Positions 43,724-52,723 of a stretch of DNA of 64,000 nucleotides are shown here, in pieces. Each line of letters starts with the position of its first letter. Position 1 is the first letter of the stretch. The translations under genes were made by a program, and so were the position numbers. The notes beneath the pieces were generated by a model, which saw only the letters and a list, made by a program, of their open reading frames with translations, searched no databases and was not told the DNA's origin. The DNA is from Novosphingobium profundi (GTDB lineage Bacteria; Pseudomonadota; Alphaproteobacteria; Sphingomonadales; Sphingomonadaceae). The DNA lies in NCBI RefSeq assembly GCF_018491765.1, contig NZ_JABWCU010000021.1:1-64000 (forward strand), written 5' to 3'.

Positions 43724-43786
43724 TCTCCCTCCTCTTGCGGCGCGCCCCGCACCTTGCGGCGGGTCGTCGCGCCCTGGTTCACCGGC

Positions 43787-44320
43787 TCACAGATAGAGCT
43801 GGGGATTGGGCGTCAGCCCGTTCTCGCGGCAGTAGGTCTCGTAGTGGTTCATGAACCACCACACGTCGAGCGTCTCGACGTGGTTGCCTTGGGCATCGTA
43901 GAACTCGTTCGCGCCCTGCATCCAGAACAGCGCCTTCATCCCCTGCGGATCGTCGGTAACGAGCGTGTGCGCGGTGCCCGGCGTCTCGGTGATGAAGTCG
44001 CCCGGACGGCACACCCAGTCGTACTCGAGATAGCGGAACGAGCCCTCGAGCCCCACCGCCCAGACGGGCCCCCGGTGCTTGTGCGTGCCGATCACGCCCG
44101 GCCCCTTGATCCACAGCACGTTGCAATAGACGTTCTGGCGCACGTCGAAGGCAAGGTGGCGGATCGCGGCGTTGTCGCCGAAGGGCACCCAGGGGCTCTC
44201 CGCCTCGGACGAACCGACATAAGTCCCTTCGACCCCCTTGCGCCCGATCAGCTCGCCGTAGAGCTCGGGAACCCTGACGATCGCGTAGGCGCTCGAGGGC
44301 GGTGCGGTCATCGTGGCCAT
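43787..44320 (-). CDS. Cupin, 2,4'-dihydroxyacetophenone dioxygenase-like (copy 2)
   Basis: A 177-residue cupin. SPWVPFGDNAAIRHLAFDVR, GVIGTHKHRGPVW (His80, His82), LEGSFRYLEYDW and GTAHTL (His118) match the family of 2,4'-dihydroxyacetophenone dioxygenase, an iron enzyme that cleaves the C-C bond next to an aromatic ketone. It is a clear paralogue of the gene immediately upstream, 14 bases away. Candidate residues for the metal are conserved in both copies. It may form a heteromer with the other copy or act on a different intermediate. Confidence 0.86.
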   Translation of the reverse strand: MATMTAPPSSAYAIVRVPELYGELIGRKGVEGTYVGSSEAESPWVPFGDNAAIRHLAFDVRQNVYCNVLWIKGPGVIGTHKHRGPVWAVGLEGSFRYLEYDWVCRPGDFITETPGTAHTLVTDDPQGMKALFWMQGANEFYDAQGNHVETLDVWWFMNHYETYCRENGLTPNPQLYL

Positions 44321-44334
44321 GGCGCGTCCCCCTT

Positions 44335-44874
44335 TCAGATGTAGAGCTTGGGATTGATCGGGATGCCGTGCTCGCGGCAATGCGTCTCGTAGTGGTTGAT
44401 GAACCACCAGACGTCGGCGGTGTCGACGAAATTGGCGTTCTCGTCGTAGAACTCGATCGGGCCCTGCATCCAGCCGAACAGCTTGACGCCCTCGGGGTGG
44501 TCGGTGACCAGCGTATGGCTCTCGCCGGGCACTTCGAGGATGAGCCCGCCCGGGCTCGCCACCCAGTCGTATTCCAGGTACTTCACCGAGCCTTCGAGGC
44601 AGACCATCATGATCGTGCCGCGGTGCAGGTGCGTGCCCACCACCCCCGGGCGCTTGATCCACAGGATGTTCGAGAAGATGCCGGTGCGCACGTCGAAGGC
44701 CAGGTGCTTGATCGCGGCGTCCTCGCCGAAAGGCACCCAGGGGCTGTCGACGTCGCTCTGCGCGTCGATGTAGCGCCCGCCGGGGCTCAGCCGCTCGACC
44801 AGCGCGCGGTGGGCGAAGGGAACATCGACGATCTCCGCCTTGGTCGACGGGGGGGCGGTCATCACTGTGGTCAT
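44335..44874 (-). CDS. Cupin, 2,4'-dihydroxyacetophenone dioxygenase-like (copy 1)
   Basis: A 179-residue cupin and the first gene of the leftward operon. SPWVPFGEDAAIKHLAFDVR, GVVGTHLHRGTIMM (His82, His84), LEGSVKYLEYDW and GESHTLVTD (His120) align block for block with the next gene, showing a tandem duplication. The C-termini also match (DVWWFINHYETHCREHG). The family cleaves C-C bonds in hydroxylated aromatic ketones; together with the Rieske enzyme this suggests breakdown of a methoxylated or hydroxylated aromatic ketone. Confidence 0.86.
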   Translation of the reverse strand: MTTVMTAPPSTKAEIVDVPFAHRALVERLSPGGRYIDAQSDVDSPWVPFGEDAAIKHLAFDVRTGIFSNILWIKRPGVVGTHLHRGTIMMVCLEGSVKYLEYDWVASPGGLILEVPGESHTLVTDHPEGVKLFGWMQGPIEFYDENANFVDTADVWWFINHYETHCREHGIPINPKLYI

Positions 44875-45250
44875 GGCTGGATCCTCTCAGGGCCTGGTGC
44901 GGCGCGTTTGTTTCCGGCGTTTCCGGCCTGCCGGTCGGGCAGGCCGCGCCGCGGTTCGTGCTCTTGTCGCAGGCCCGACCATAGCCACCGGCCCTTCGCG
45001 CGACTTGCATTGCCGCGAAAGGGGACAAGGACGATCACGCACGAACCGATTGCAGGTCCCTCTTGCAAAGATACCCGGACGCTTCCGCAAAACGGCTTCG
45101 CGGCGAAACAATGCTGTTCAAAGGAGTGAATGCACGTTCGAAGATTCGGGTACGGCAGGGTCGCAAGGACCGAACGAACCGGTGATCTTCCACCCGCCAG
45201 AACGGCCTGAAATCAATCGATCATCCCTTAAAGACAGGAAATTCGGGATG

Positions 45251-45264
45251 TTTGTTCGAACAAA
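45251..45264. promoter_or_regulatory. Perfect palindrome TTTGTTCGAACAAA, candidate IclR operator
   Basis: A perfect 14-base palindrome about 80 bases before the IclR start. Its core GTTCGAAC resembles known IclR-family sites and recurs in the next repeat. Confidence 0.55.
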
Positions 45265-45312
45265 ATGCAAACGTTCACAAACGGATTGACAACAAGACGC
45301 CCCAACGTCAGT

Positions 45313-45332
45313 CTGTTCGCATATTCGAACAG
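45313..45332. promoter_or_regulatory. Inverted repeat CTGTTCG-N6-CGAACAG, candidate IclR operator
   Basis: A perfect 7-base inverted repeat ending 12 bases before the IclR start codon. It would overlap the transcription start, fitting autoregulation. Confidence 0.55.
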
Positions 45333-45344
45333 CGGGACATATAT

Positions 45345-46106
45345 ATGAACGGCGAGATCAAATCGGCGGCCCGCGTGCTGGACATGCTGGAGATGTTCTC
45401 GACCCGTTGCGGCGGCCTCACCCTGACCGAGGTGGCGCGCGGTCTCGATCTTCCCAAGAGCAGCGCGCTGGGTCTGCTGCGCACGCTGCACAACCGCGGC
45501 TATCTCGTGCGCGAGGACGAGGACGACACCTACCGCCTCAACGACATCGTGCGCCGCGACGGTTTCGCGCGCCATGGCCGCATCCTGCGCGTGGCGCCCC
45601 CGATCATGAAGGAACTGGCCTTTGCCTCGGGCGAAACCGTCCTGCTCGCCATGCCCGACGCGCCCGGCCAGGTCCGGCTGATCGCCAAGGAGGTCTCGCC
45701 CTCGGACATCCGCTTCGACATCGAGCTGCCGCGCAAGGTGCCCGCCTACTGCACCGCGCTGGGGCGGATCATGATGACCCGCTTCGACCCCGCCGCGCTC
45801 GAGGGCGCGCTCGACGCCGCCCCGCGCGCCGCGCTTACCCCCGCGACGCTGGTCGACCGCTCGGCCGTGCTCGCCGCGGTCGACGCGGCGCGCGCGACGG
45901 GCTTCGCGGTCGTTTCGGATGAATTCGCGATCGGCGGCACCGGGCTTGCCGCGGTCATTCCGCTGGGACCGGGGCAGCCGCTCGCGGCGCTGGGGCTGGG
46001 CTGCATCACGCAGCGCTACCACCAGGATCCCGGCCGCCTCCAGGCCCTGCTCGGCGAAGCGGTCAACGACATCGCCGAGAAAATGGTCGTCTACGGCAAC
46101 AGCTAA
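45345..46106 (+). CDS. IclR family transcriptional regulator
   Basis: A 253-residue protein. The ATG at 45345 (MNGEIKSAARVLDML) is chosen as the usual IclR beginning; an upstream in-frame ATG at 45252-45254 would place the operators inside the gene. The winged helix is LTLTEVARGLDLPKSSALGLLRTL, and the C-terminal ligand domain shows PAYCTALGRIMM and FAVVSDEFAIGGTGLAAVI. It heads the run of co-directional hydrolase genes and probably controls them in response to the imported compound; the cupin operon on the other side is an alternative target. Confidence 0.92.
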   Translation: MNGEIKSAARVLDMLEMFSTRCGGLTLTEVARGLDLPKSSALGLLRTLHNRGYLVREDEDDTYRLNDIVRRDGFARHGRILRVAPPIMKELAFASGETVLLAMPDAPGQVRLIAKEVSPSDIRFDIELPRKVPAYCTALGRIMMTRFDPAALEGALDAAPRAALTPATLVDRSAVLAAVDAARATGFAVVSDEFAIGGTGLAAVIPLGPGQPLAALGLGCITQRYHQDPGRLQALLGEAVNDIAEKMVVYGNS

Positions 46107-46133
46107 GTTGAAAATACGTAACAGGGAAAAGCA

Positions 46134-47597
46134 ATGAAAATCCCTTTCCTGCGCAGCCACCGGGTCGCACTTCCGGTATTTGCCGCGAGCCTCGCCGTCG
46201 CTCTGGTCCCAACTCTGACGTCGACGGCGATCGCCTCGGCCCCCGATACCGGGGCCGGGGCCCCCATTCCCCTCAACGACCGCCACGAGTGGATCGCGCC
46301 CGGCACGCCGGTGACCGCCGACCCGCGCCGCGTACCGGTCAAGCCCCGGCCCGCCGCCGGCAAGCAGACCGTGCTCGTGGGCGGCACGCTGTTCGATGCC
46401 CGCAAGGCAAGCCTGCGCCCTGCCACCGTGGTGATCGAGGATGACCACGTCGCCGCCGTGCTCGCCCCCGGCGCGCACGACTGGGAGGCCGACGCGACGG
46501 TGATCGACGTGACCGGCAAGACCGTCATGCCCGGTCTCATCGACATGCACACGCACATCGCCTACCCCGACGGCGATACGCCGATCGACGAGCAGGCCGA
46601 TGCCTCGGCCAGCACGCTGCGCGGCGTGCGCAACATGCGCTGGTTCATCGCGTCCGGCATCACTTCGGTGCGCGATCTCAACGGCCCGGGCAACACCACC
46701 TACATGCTCGCCGAAGCGAGCCAGGACGACACGATCGCGGGCCCGCGCGTGTTCACCGCCGGGCACCTCATCACCGGCACCGGCGGCCACGCCACCGAGC
46801 GCCCGTTCCGCCCCAGCCACGGCCCCGACTACGCCTGGGAGGCCGACGGCGCCGAGCAGTGGCGCGAAGCCGTGCGCCGCACCTTCAAGCTGGGCGCCAG
46901 CGTGATCAAGGTGGGCAGCCACTTCGCCCCCGACGAGATCAAGGCCGCGGTCGACGAGGCGCACCGTCTCGGCCTCAAGGTCACCTGCCACTGCGAGACG
47001 ATGTACATTCCCATGGCGGTCGACGCCGGGATCGACATGATCGAGCATCCCCTGCCGCGCACCGACGCGACGATCGCCGACATGGCCCGGCACCACACCG
47101 CCAGCATCCCCACGCTCCAGGTCTACCAGAACGTGCTCGACCGCAACGGGGGCTACTACGGCACCACCTCGGGCCGCTTCAACCTCACCTCGCAGGGCAT
47201 CTTCGACGTGTTCAAGCGGCAGAAGGCAGCGGGCATCGTGATGGGCGTGGGCACCGACACCATCGGCGATGCCAACAAGATGATCCCCAACGTCTACATC
47301 GCCGAGCTCAAGTGGTTCGTGAAGGGCGGCTACACGATCCCGCAGGCGCTCCAGGCGGCGACCTGGACCAACGCCCAGCTGCTCGACATGGCCGACCGCC
47401 TCGGCACCATCGAGCCGGGCAAGCTGGCCGACGTGATCGTCATCGACGGCAACCCCGCCGCAGACCTCGACGCGCTGCGCAAGGTCTCGCTCGTGTTCAA
47501 GGGCGGGCATCTCGAGGCCGAGGACGGGGCGGTGATCTGGGCCGTGCGCGAACCCAAACCGCTGCTCAAGCCCTCGCCGCCTGCCGACGTGAACTGA
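46134..47597 (+). CDS. Exported amidohydrolase (imidazolonepropionase-like)
   Basis: A 487-residue metal-dependent hydrolase with a signal peptide (cleavage near TAIASA, about residue 36). The metal site begins with GLIDMHTHIAYP (His139, His141). Further ligands are expected in VIKVGSHF (Lys), TCHCETMY (His), MIEHPLPR (His) and GVGTDTIGD (Asp). Members of this subgroup include Xaa-Arg/Xaa-Pro dipeptidases and imidazolonepropionase-like enzymes. Export places it in the periplasm, where it may hydrolyse an amide or cyclic ureide before uptake by the MHS transporter encoded next. Confidence 0.9.
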   Translation: MKIPFLRSHRVALPVFAASLAVALVPTLTSTAIASAPDTGAGAPIPLNDRHEWIAPGTPVTADPRRVPVKPRPAAGKQTVLVGGTLFDARKASLRPATVVIEDDHVAAVLAPGAHDWEADATVIDVTGKTVMPGLIDMHTHIAYPDGDTPIDEQADASASTLRGVRNMRWFIASGITSVRDLNGPGNTTYMLAEASQDDTIAGPRVFTAGHLITGTGGHATERPFRPSHGPDYAWEADGAEQWREAVRRTFKLGASVIKVGSHFAPDEIKAAVDEAHRLGLKVTCHCETMYIPMAVDAGIDMIEHPLPRTDATIADMARHHTASIPTLQVYQNVLDRNGGYYGTTSGRFNLTSQGIFDVFKRQKAAGIVMGVGTDTIGDANKMIPNVYIAELKWFVKGGYTIPQALQAATWTNAQLLDMADRLGTIEPGKLADVIVIDGNPAADLDALRKVSLVFKGGHLEAEDGAVIWAVREPKPLLKPSPPADVN

Positions 47598-47623
47598 CGC
47601 CGTGAACTGACGCCATGAACTGA
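47589..47623. repeat. 13-bp tandem repeat at the amidohydrolase stop codon
   Basis: GTGAACTGACGCC occurs twice and a third copy begins (ATGAACTGA). The first unit includes the stop codon, so each repeat carries an in-frame-like AAC-TGA. Probably a slippage duplication. Confidence 0.85.
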
Positions 47624-47669
47624 TCGGGCGCCTTCGCCCTCTCGCAACCCCAGCCAGGATCCGAACCCC

Positions 47670-49040
47670 ATGACCACCGACACGGCAGCTTCTGCCGAAG
47701 GGCCCGCCCTGCGCGCCGCCGACGCGAGCCCGGCTCCCGGCCAGACGGTCACGAACCACGTGGCCAGCCGCGTGGCCAGCCGCAAGGACATCGCCCGCGC
47801 GCTCGCCTCGGCGATGATCGGCAACTGGTTCGAGCTGTTCGACTTCATCATCTACGGCTACTTCGCGGCGCAGATCGGCTACGCGATGTTTCCTGAGAGC
47901 GACCCGGTAACCGTTATCCTCTCGAGTTTCGCGACCTATGGCGTGGGCTTCGTGATGCGTCCGGTCGGCTCGATGGTGCTGGGCTCGATGGGCGACCGCT
48001 TCGGACGCAAGTCCGCGCTGGTGCTGACGATGATGCTGATGGCAGGGGCAACCTGCGCCACCGGCCTCATCCCGACGTACGCCACGATCGGGCTCGCCGC
48101 GCCGCTGGCGCTGGTGGTCTGCCGTCTCGTCCAGGGCTTTGCCGCGGGCGGCGAATGGGGCGGGGCGACGACCTTCCTCGTCGAATACGCACCAGCCCAC
48201 CGGCGCGGGTTGTTCGGCGCGCTCCAGCAGCTGAGCACCAGCCTCGCGGTGGTCTCGGCGGTGCTTGTCGCGCTGCTGCTCAACACCGTGCTTTCGGCGC
48301 AGGACCTGCAAGCCTGGGGCTGGCGCGTGCCCTTCGTGCTCGGCATCCTGATCGCGCCGCTCGGCTTCTACTTGCGCGCCAAGGTGCCCGAGACCCCCAA
48401 CTTCCAGGCCGAGGCCGACAAGCCCGAACACCCCTTGCGCGAGGCGCTGACCGTGCACCGCCGCACGGTCGCCACGATCGCGGCGATGGTCGTGATCTGG
48501 ACCGTGGCGGGTTACACCTACGGCACCTTCCTCGTCAGCTTCGCCAGCCAGGTGCTTGAGGTTTCCTCCAAGTACGCGCTGATCGGCACGCTGGTGGGCG
48601 CGCTCGCCAACATCGTGGTGATCCCGCTTGCGGGCTGGGCCTCGGACTACGTGGGCCGCAAGCCCTTCCTGCTGGCGAGCGCAACGGGCTTCCTCCTCTG
48701 CTCGATCCCGCTCTTCACCTTCATGGCGCACGATCGCAGCGGGATCTCGGTGATCACCGCGACGGCGGTCGCCGGCGTTTTCTCGGGCCTCTTCAGCGGC
48801 ACCGCGCCCACCTACTTGTGCGAACTGCTGCCCACCCGCGTGCGCTACACCGCGCTTTCGGTGGGCTACAACGCGGCCGTCATGCTGTTCGGCGGCTTCG
48901 CGCCCTTCATCGCCACCTTGCTGGTGCGCGTGACCGGCCTTGCCACCGCGCCCGCCTTCTACGTGACCGGCGCCGCGCTGGTCTCGCTCGTCACCATCGC
49001 GCTCGTACGCGCCCCCGATCCGAAAAAGGCGATTGCCTGA
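47670..49040 (+). CDS. MFS transporter, metabolite:H+ symporter (MHS) family
   Basis: A 456-residue, 12-helix transporter. MIGNWFELFDFIIYGYFA in helix 1, the GSMGDRFGRKSALVLTMMLM loop and RLVQGFAAGGEWGGATTFLVEYAP are hallmarks of the ProP/ShiA/KgtP-like MHS group, which carries amino acids, betaines and organic acids. It lies between an exported amidohydrolase and an exported M14 carboxypeptidase and probably takes up their products. Its stop overlaps the peptidase start by one base. Confidence 0.93.
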   Translation: MTTDTAASAEGPALRAADASPAPGQTVTNHVASRVASRKDIARALASAMIGNWFELFDFIIYGYFAAQIGYAMFPESDPVTVILSSFATYGVGFVMRPVGSMVLGSMGDRFGRKSALVLTMMLMAGATCATGLIPTYATIGLAAPLALVVCRLVQGFAAGGEWGGATTFLVEYAPAHRRGLFGALQQLSTSLAVVSAVLVALLLNTVLSAQDLQAWGWRVPFVLGILIAPLGFYLRAKVPETPNFQAEADKPEHPLREALTVHRRTVATIAAMVVIWTVAGYTYGTFLVSFASQVLEVSSKYALIGTLVGALANIVVIPLAGWASDYVGRKPFLLASATGFLLCSIPLFTFMAHDRSGISVITATAVAGVFSGLFSGTAPTYLCELLPTRVRYTALSVGYNAAVMLFGGFAPFIATLLVRVTGLATAPAFYVTGAALVSLVTIALVRAPDPKKAIA

Positions 49041-51883
49041 TGACCCCCACCCGCGCCCGTTACCTCCTGTGCGGCCTGTGCCTGCCGCTCGCGCTCGCCC
49101 CGCTGAGCGTCCCCGCCGCCCATGCCGCCGAAGCGGCTCCCGCCGCGCAGGGGGCCAAGGCCGTCCCCACGCCCGAGCAGGTGCTTGGCCACACCATGGG
49201 CGAGGACCGCTACGTCCCCTCCTATGACGAAATGCTGCGCTACTGGCAGGCCGTGGCCGCGGCGAGCGACCGGGTGAAGCTGATCGACATGGGCCCAACG
49301 ACGCAAGGGCGCCGCCAGGTCATGGCCGTCGTCTCCTCGCCCGAGAACCTCGCCAAGCTCGACCATTACCGCGAGATCAGCCGCCAGCTCGGCACCGCCG
49401 AGGGCATCGACGAGACCACCGCGCGCCGCCTTTCGCGCGAGGGCAAGAGCCTGGTCTGGATCGACGGCGGCCTCCACGCCAGCGAGATCGAGGCGCAGAC
49501 CGCGCTGATCGCGCAAGTCCACGATCTCGTCGCCTCCGATGATCCCGAAGCGAAGAAAATCCGCGACAACGTGATCACCCTCTTCGTCCCCGACAACCCC
49601 GACGGCCAGCAGTTCGTCGCCGACTGGTACATGCGCTTCAAGGACCCGATGAAGCGCGAGAAGGACCTCACCACCCTTCCCCGGCTCTACCACCCCTACG
49701 TCGGCCACGACAACAACCGCGACTTCTACATGGCGAGCCAGGTGGAGACGCAGAACATGGTGCGCGTGCTCTACCGCGACTGGCGCCCGCAGATCGTGAT
49801 GAACCAGCACCAGACGGGCCCGGCGGGCACCGTGCTGTTCCTGCCGCCTTTCCGCAACCCGTTCAACTACCACTACGAACCGCTCGTCATCACCAGCCTC
49901 GACGAAGTCGGAGCGGCGCTCAACAGCCGCCTCCTTTCGGAGAACAAGGGCGGCGCCACCACCCGCTCGGGCGCGCATTACGACACCTGGTACAACGGCA
50001 ACCTGCGCACCTCGACCTATTTCCACAACGCCATCGGCATCCTGGTGGAGATCATCGGCGGCCCGGTTCCCGAGACGATCCCCTTCGTCCCCGAACGCCA
50101 GGTGCCGGGCAACGACCAGCCGCTGCCGGTCAGGCCGCAAGCCTGGCCGCTGGCGAACTCGATCGCCTACAGCCAGTCGCTTTCGCGCGCGATCCTGACG
50201 TACGCGGCCGACAACCGCGAGAAGCTGCTCTACAACCGCTGGCAAATGGGCGCGAACGAGATCGCCAAGGGTTCGCGCGACAGCTGGACGATCTCGAAGG
50301 ACCGCATCGACGCCGCACACGTGGCCGCCGAGGCGCGCGGCGAAAAGCCGGTGCCAGTGCGCACGCGCGGCTGGGCCGAATTGAAGCCCGATCTCTACGA
50401 CAAGGTCCTCCACGATCCCGCCGAGCGCGACCCGCGCGCCTTCATCGTGCCGGTCGACCAGCACGATTTTCCCACCGCAGCCAATTTTCTCACCGCGCTC
50501 TCGCGCCTCGGCGTCGAGATCGAGCGTTCGACCGCGCCCTTCGACGCGGCGGGCAAGCACTTCGCGGCGGGCACCTACATCGTCGATGCGGCGCAGGCCT
50601 ACCGCGCCCACGTGCTCGACCAGTTCGAGCCGCAATACTACCCCAACAACTTCGAGTACCCCGGCGGCCCGCCGATCCCGCCGGCCGACAGCTCGGGCTA
50701 TACCCCCGCCTTCCAGATGGCGGTGGAGTTCACCCGTTCGCTCGAACCCCTCACCGTCCCCACCGTGCGCGTCTCCGGCGACATTCCCCCCGCGCCCGAA
50801 CCGATCGCGGATGCCGGGGCCGAAGTCGCCAAGGGCGGCTGGCTGATCTCGCACGACCAGAACGCGGCCTTCCACCTCGTCAACCGGCTGCAGAAGGCAG
50901 GCGTGGCGGTGCGCGTCTACACCAGCGCGCTGCCGGTTGCCGGACGCGCCGCCGCGCCGGGGGCCTATTACGTGCCCTATTCGGCGAAGGCGCAGGCGCT
51001 CGTCGAGGCGGGCGCAAAGGAACTGGGCACGCTGGCCCAGGCTGTGCCCAAGGCGCCCGAGGGCAAAAGCCTTGCGCTTACCAGCCCGCGCGTGGGCATC
51101 GTCGATCTCTACGGCGGGCTGCACCCCACCGGCTGGCTGCGCTGGATCTTCGACGGCGAGGAGCTGCCCTACACGGTCCTCTACCCCCAGGCGCTCGACA
51201 AGGGCGGCCTTGCCAAGAAGTTCGACATCATCATCATCCCCGACGCGGCGATCCCCAACGCGCGCTCGGGCGTCAACGGGGGCATGTTCCGCGGCCGCTT
51301 CGACAATCCGCAGCCCGCCGCCAGGGACATCCCCGAGGAATACCGCGCCTCGCTCGGCGACATCACGGCGGACAGGACGATCCCCGCGCTCGCGCAGTTC
51401 GCGAAAGACGGCGGCACGCTCTTCGCGATGGGCTCCTCGTCCTCGGGTCTGGCCGCCGCGCTGGGATTGCCGGTTTCCGATCCGCTCGAGGTCGAGAAGG
51501 ACGGCAAGACGGTGCAGATGCCGCGCACCGAGTTCTACGTGCCCGGCGCGCTCCTGACCGCCAGTGCCGATACCGCCCAGCCGCTCGCCTGGGGCCTCAA
51601 TCCCAAGGTCGACCTCTTCTTCGACCAGAGCCCGGTGTTCCAGACCAAGGCGCCCGGCGCCAGCGTCGCGGTTTCGTTCGGCGAAGGCAAGCTGCTCCAC
51701 AGCGGGTGGGCCTGGCATCCCGAGCACCTCAAGGACACCGCCGCGGTGCTCTCGATCCCGCAAGGCAAGGGCCAGGTCGTCCTCGTCGGCCCCGAGATCG
51801 CGCTGCGCGGCCAGACCCAGGGCGCCTTCAAGATCCTCTTCAACGCCATCACGCTTTCGCCCGCCCACCTCCAAGGAAACTGA
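49040..51883 (+). CDS. Exported M14 family zinc carboxypeptidase
   Basis: A 947-residue protein with a signal peptide (cleavage near AAHAA, about residue 30). The M14 zinc site is H146-ASE149 (GGLHASEIEAQ), with NPDG (186-189), NNRD containing Arg227 and His257 (MNQHQTGPAG) as the third ligand. The C-terminal half adds a class-I-glutaminase-like domain (about residues 690-930) found in a large bacterial M14 subgroup. It trims C-terminal residues or unusual amide bonds in the periplasm or at the surface. The ATG overlaps the transporter stop (TGATG). Confidence 0.92.
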   Translation: MTPTRARYLLCGLCLPLALAPLSVPAAHAAEAAPAAQGAKAVPTPEQVLGHTMGEDRYVPSYDEMLRYWQAVAAASDRVKLIDMGPTTQGRRQVMAVVSSPENLAKLDHYREISRQLGTAEGIDETTARRLSREGKSLVWIDGGLHASEIEAQTALIAQVHDLVASDDPEAKKIRDNVITLFVPDNPDGQQFVADWYMRFKDPMKREKDLTTLPRLYHPYVGHDNNRDFYMASQVETQNMVRVLYRDWRPQIVMNQHQTGPAGTVLFLPPFRNPFNYHYEPLVITSLDEVGAALNSRLLSENKGGATTRSGAHYDTWYNGNLRTSTYFHNAIGILVEIIGGPVPETIPFVPERQVPGNDQPLPVRPQAWPLANSIAYSQSLSRAILTYAADNREKLLYNRWQMGANEIAKGSRDSWTISKDRIDAAHVAAEARGEKPVPVRTRGWAELKPDLYDKVLHDPAERDPRAFIVPVDQHDFPTAANFLTALSRLGVEIERSTAPFDAAGKHFAAGTYIVDAAQAYRAHVLDQFEPQYYPNNFEYPGGPPIPPADSSGYTPAFQMAVEFTRSLEPLTVPTVRVSGDIPPAPEPIADAGAEVAKGGWLISHDQNAAFHLVNRLQKAGVAVRVYTSALPVAGRAAAPGAYYVPYSAKAQALVEAGAKELGTLAQAVPKAPEGKSLALTSPRVGIVDLYGGLHPTGWLRWIFDGEELPYTVLYPQALDKGGLAKKFDIIIIPDAAIPNARSGVNGGMFRGRFDNPQPAARDIPEEYRASLGDITADRTIPALAQFAKDGGTLFAMGSSSSGLAAALGLPVSDPLEVEKDGKTVQMPRTEFYVPGALLTASADTAQPLAWGLNPKVDLFFDQSPVFQTKAPGASVAVSFGEGKLLHSGWAWHPEHLKDTAAVLSIPQGKGQVVLVGPEIALRGQTQGAFKILFNAITLSPAHLQGN

Positions 51884-51889
51884 CACGCC

Positions 51890-52723
51890 ATGCTGCGCGC
51901 TGCCGTCATCCAGCTCAACACCCAGAACGACAAACAGGCAAACCTCGCCGCGATCGAGGCGCAGATCCGCGCCTGCGTGGCACGTGAACGCCCCGACTGG
52001 ATCCAGTTGCCCGAGCACGCCGAGTGGCTCGGCGGTTCGTCTGGCGCCCCTGCGGTCGCCGAGCCTTTCAAGGACGGGCCGACCTACGCCCTCCTTTCGC
52101 GCCTCGCGGCCGAGCTGAAGGTGTGGATCCACGGCGGCTCGTTCTACGAGCAGTCGGACAATCCGGGCCGCGCCTACAACACCACCGTCGTGTTCGACCG
52201 CGACGGCGTGGAGCAGGCGCGCTACCGCAAGATCCATCTCTTCGATGTCACCACCGCCGATGGCGCCAAGTTCCACGAGAGCGCCACCGTCGATCCCGGC
52301 AGACAGATCGTCACCTACGATTGCGAGGGCGTGAAGGTCGGCTGCGCGATCTGCTACGACGTGCGCTTTCCCGAACTGTTCCAGGAGCTGATGCGCCAGG
52401 GCGCGCAGCTGATCGCGCTGCCCGCCGCCTTCACGCTTCTCACCGGCAAGGACCACTGGGAAACGCTGATCCGCGCCCGTGCGATCGAGACCGAGTGCTG
52501 GCTGGCCGCCGCCGCGCAGTGGGGCTCCTACCCCACGCCCGCGGGCGAGCGCCAGTCGTTCGGCCAGTCGATGATCGTCGATCCCTGGGGCGCGGTCGTC
52601 GCGCGCGTCTCGGACGGCCTCGGCTTTGCTTCGGCGAGCATCGACACCGATCTCGTCGCCCGGGTGCGCCAGCAAATCCCGGTCGGCGCGAACAAGGCGA
52701 TCCATATCGAGGCGAGCTTGTGA
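51890..52723 (+). CDS. Nitrilase superfamily carbon-nitrogen hydrolase
   Basis: A 277-residue cytoplasmic enzyme. The catalytic triad is Glu42 (LPEHAEW), Lys114 (YRKIHLF) and Cys155 (GCAICYDVRFPEL). The sequence is nearest to Nit1/omega-amidase-type amidases rather than true nitrilases. It hydrolyses an omega-amide, N-carbamoyl or small amide. It lies six bases after the M14 peptidase and is coupled to a creatininase-family gene by a GTGA overlap. Confidence 0.93.
   Translation: MLRAAVIQLNTQNDKQANLAAIEAQIRACVARERPDWIQLPEHAEWLGGSSGAPAVAEPFKDGPTYALLSRLAAELKVWIHGGSFYEQSDNPGRAYNTTVVFDRDGVEQARYRKIHLFDVTTADGAKFHESATVDPGRQIVTYDCEGVKVGCAICYDVRFPELFQELMRQGAQLIALPAAFTLLTGKDHWETLIRARAIETECWLAAAAQWGSYPTPAGERQSFGQSMIVDPWGAVVARVSDGLGFASASIDTDLVARVRQQIPVGANKAIHIEASL

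Larger units (their letters stand above)
44875..45344. other. Divergent promoter region between the cupin operon and the IclR gene
   Basis: A 470-base gap with no credible gene. It contains a GC hairpin (GGCCTGCC/GGCAGGCC, 44925-44945) near the cupin start. The IclR-proximal 200 bases are less GC-rich and hold GTTCGAA words, two of them in perfect inverted repeats listed separately, plus a TTGACA hexamer at 45286-45291 that may be a -35 element. Confidence 0.6.

Noticed and set aside
45228..49298. A 1356-codon open frame on the minus strand
   Set aside because: It lies antisense to the IclR, amidohydrolase and MHS transporter genes, which have clear family motifs. The antisense protein is Arg/His/Gly/Asp-rich with no domain, as expected of shadow frames in high-GC DNA.
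48959..52705. A 1248-codon open frame on the minus strand
   Set aside because: Antisense to the M14 peptidase and amidase genes; low-complexity composition and no motif.
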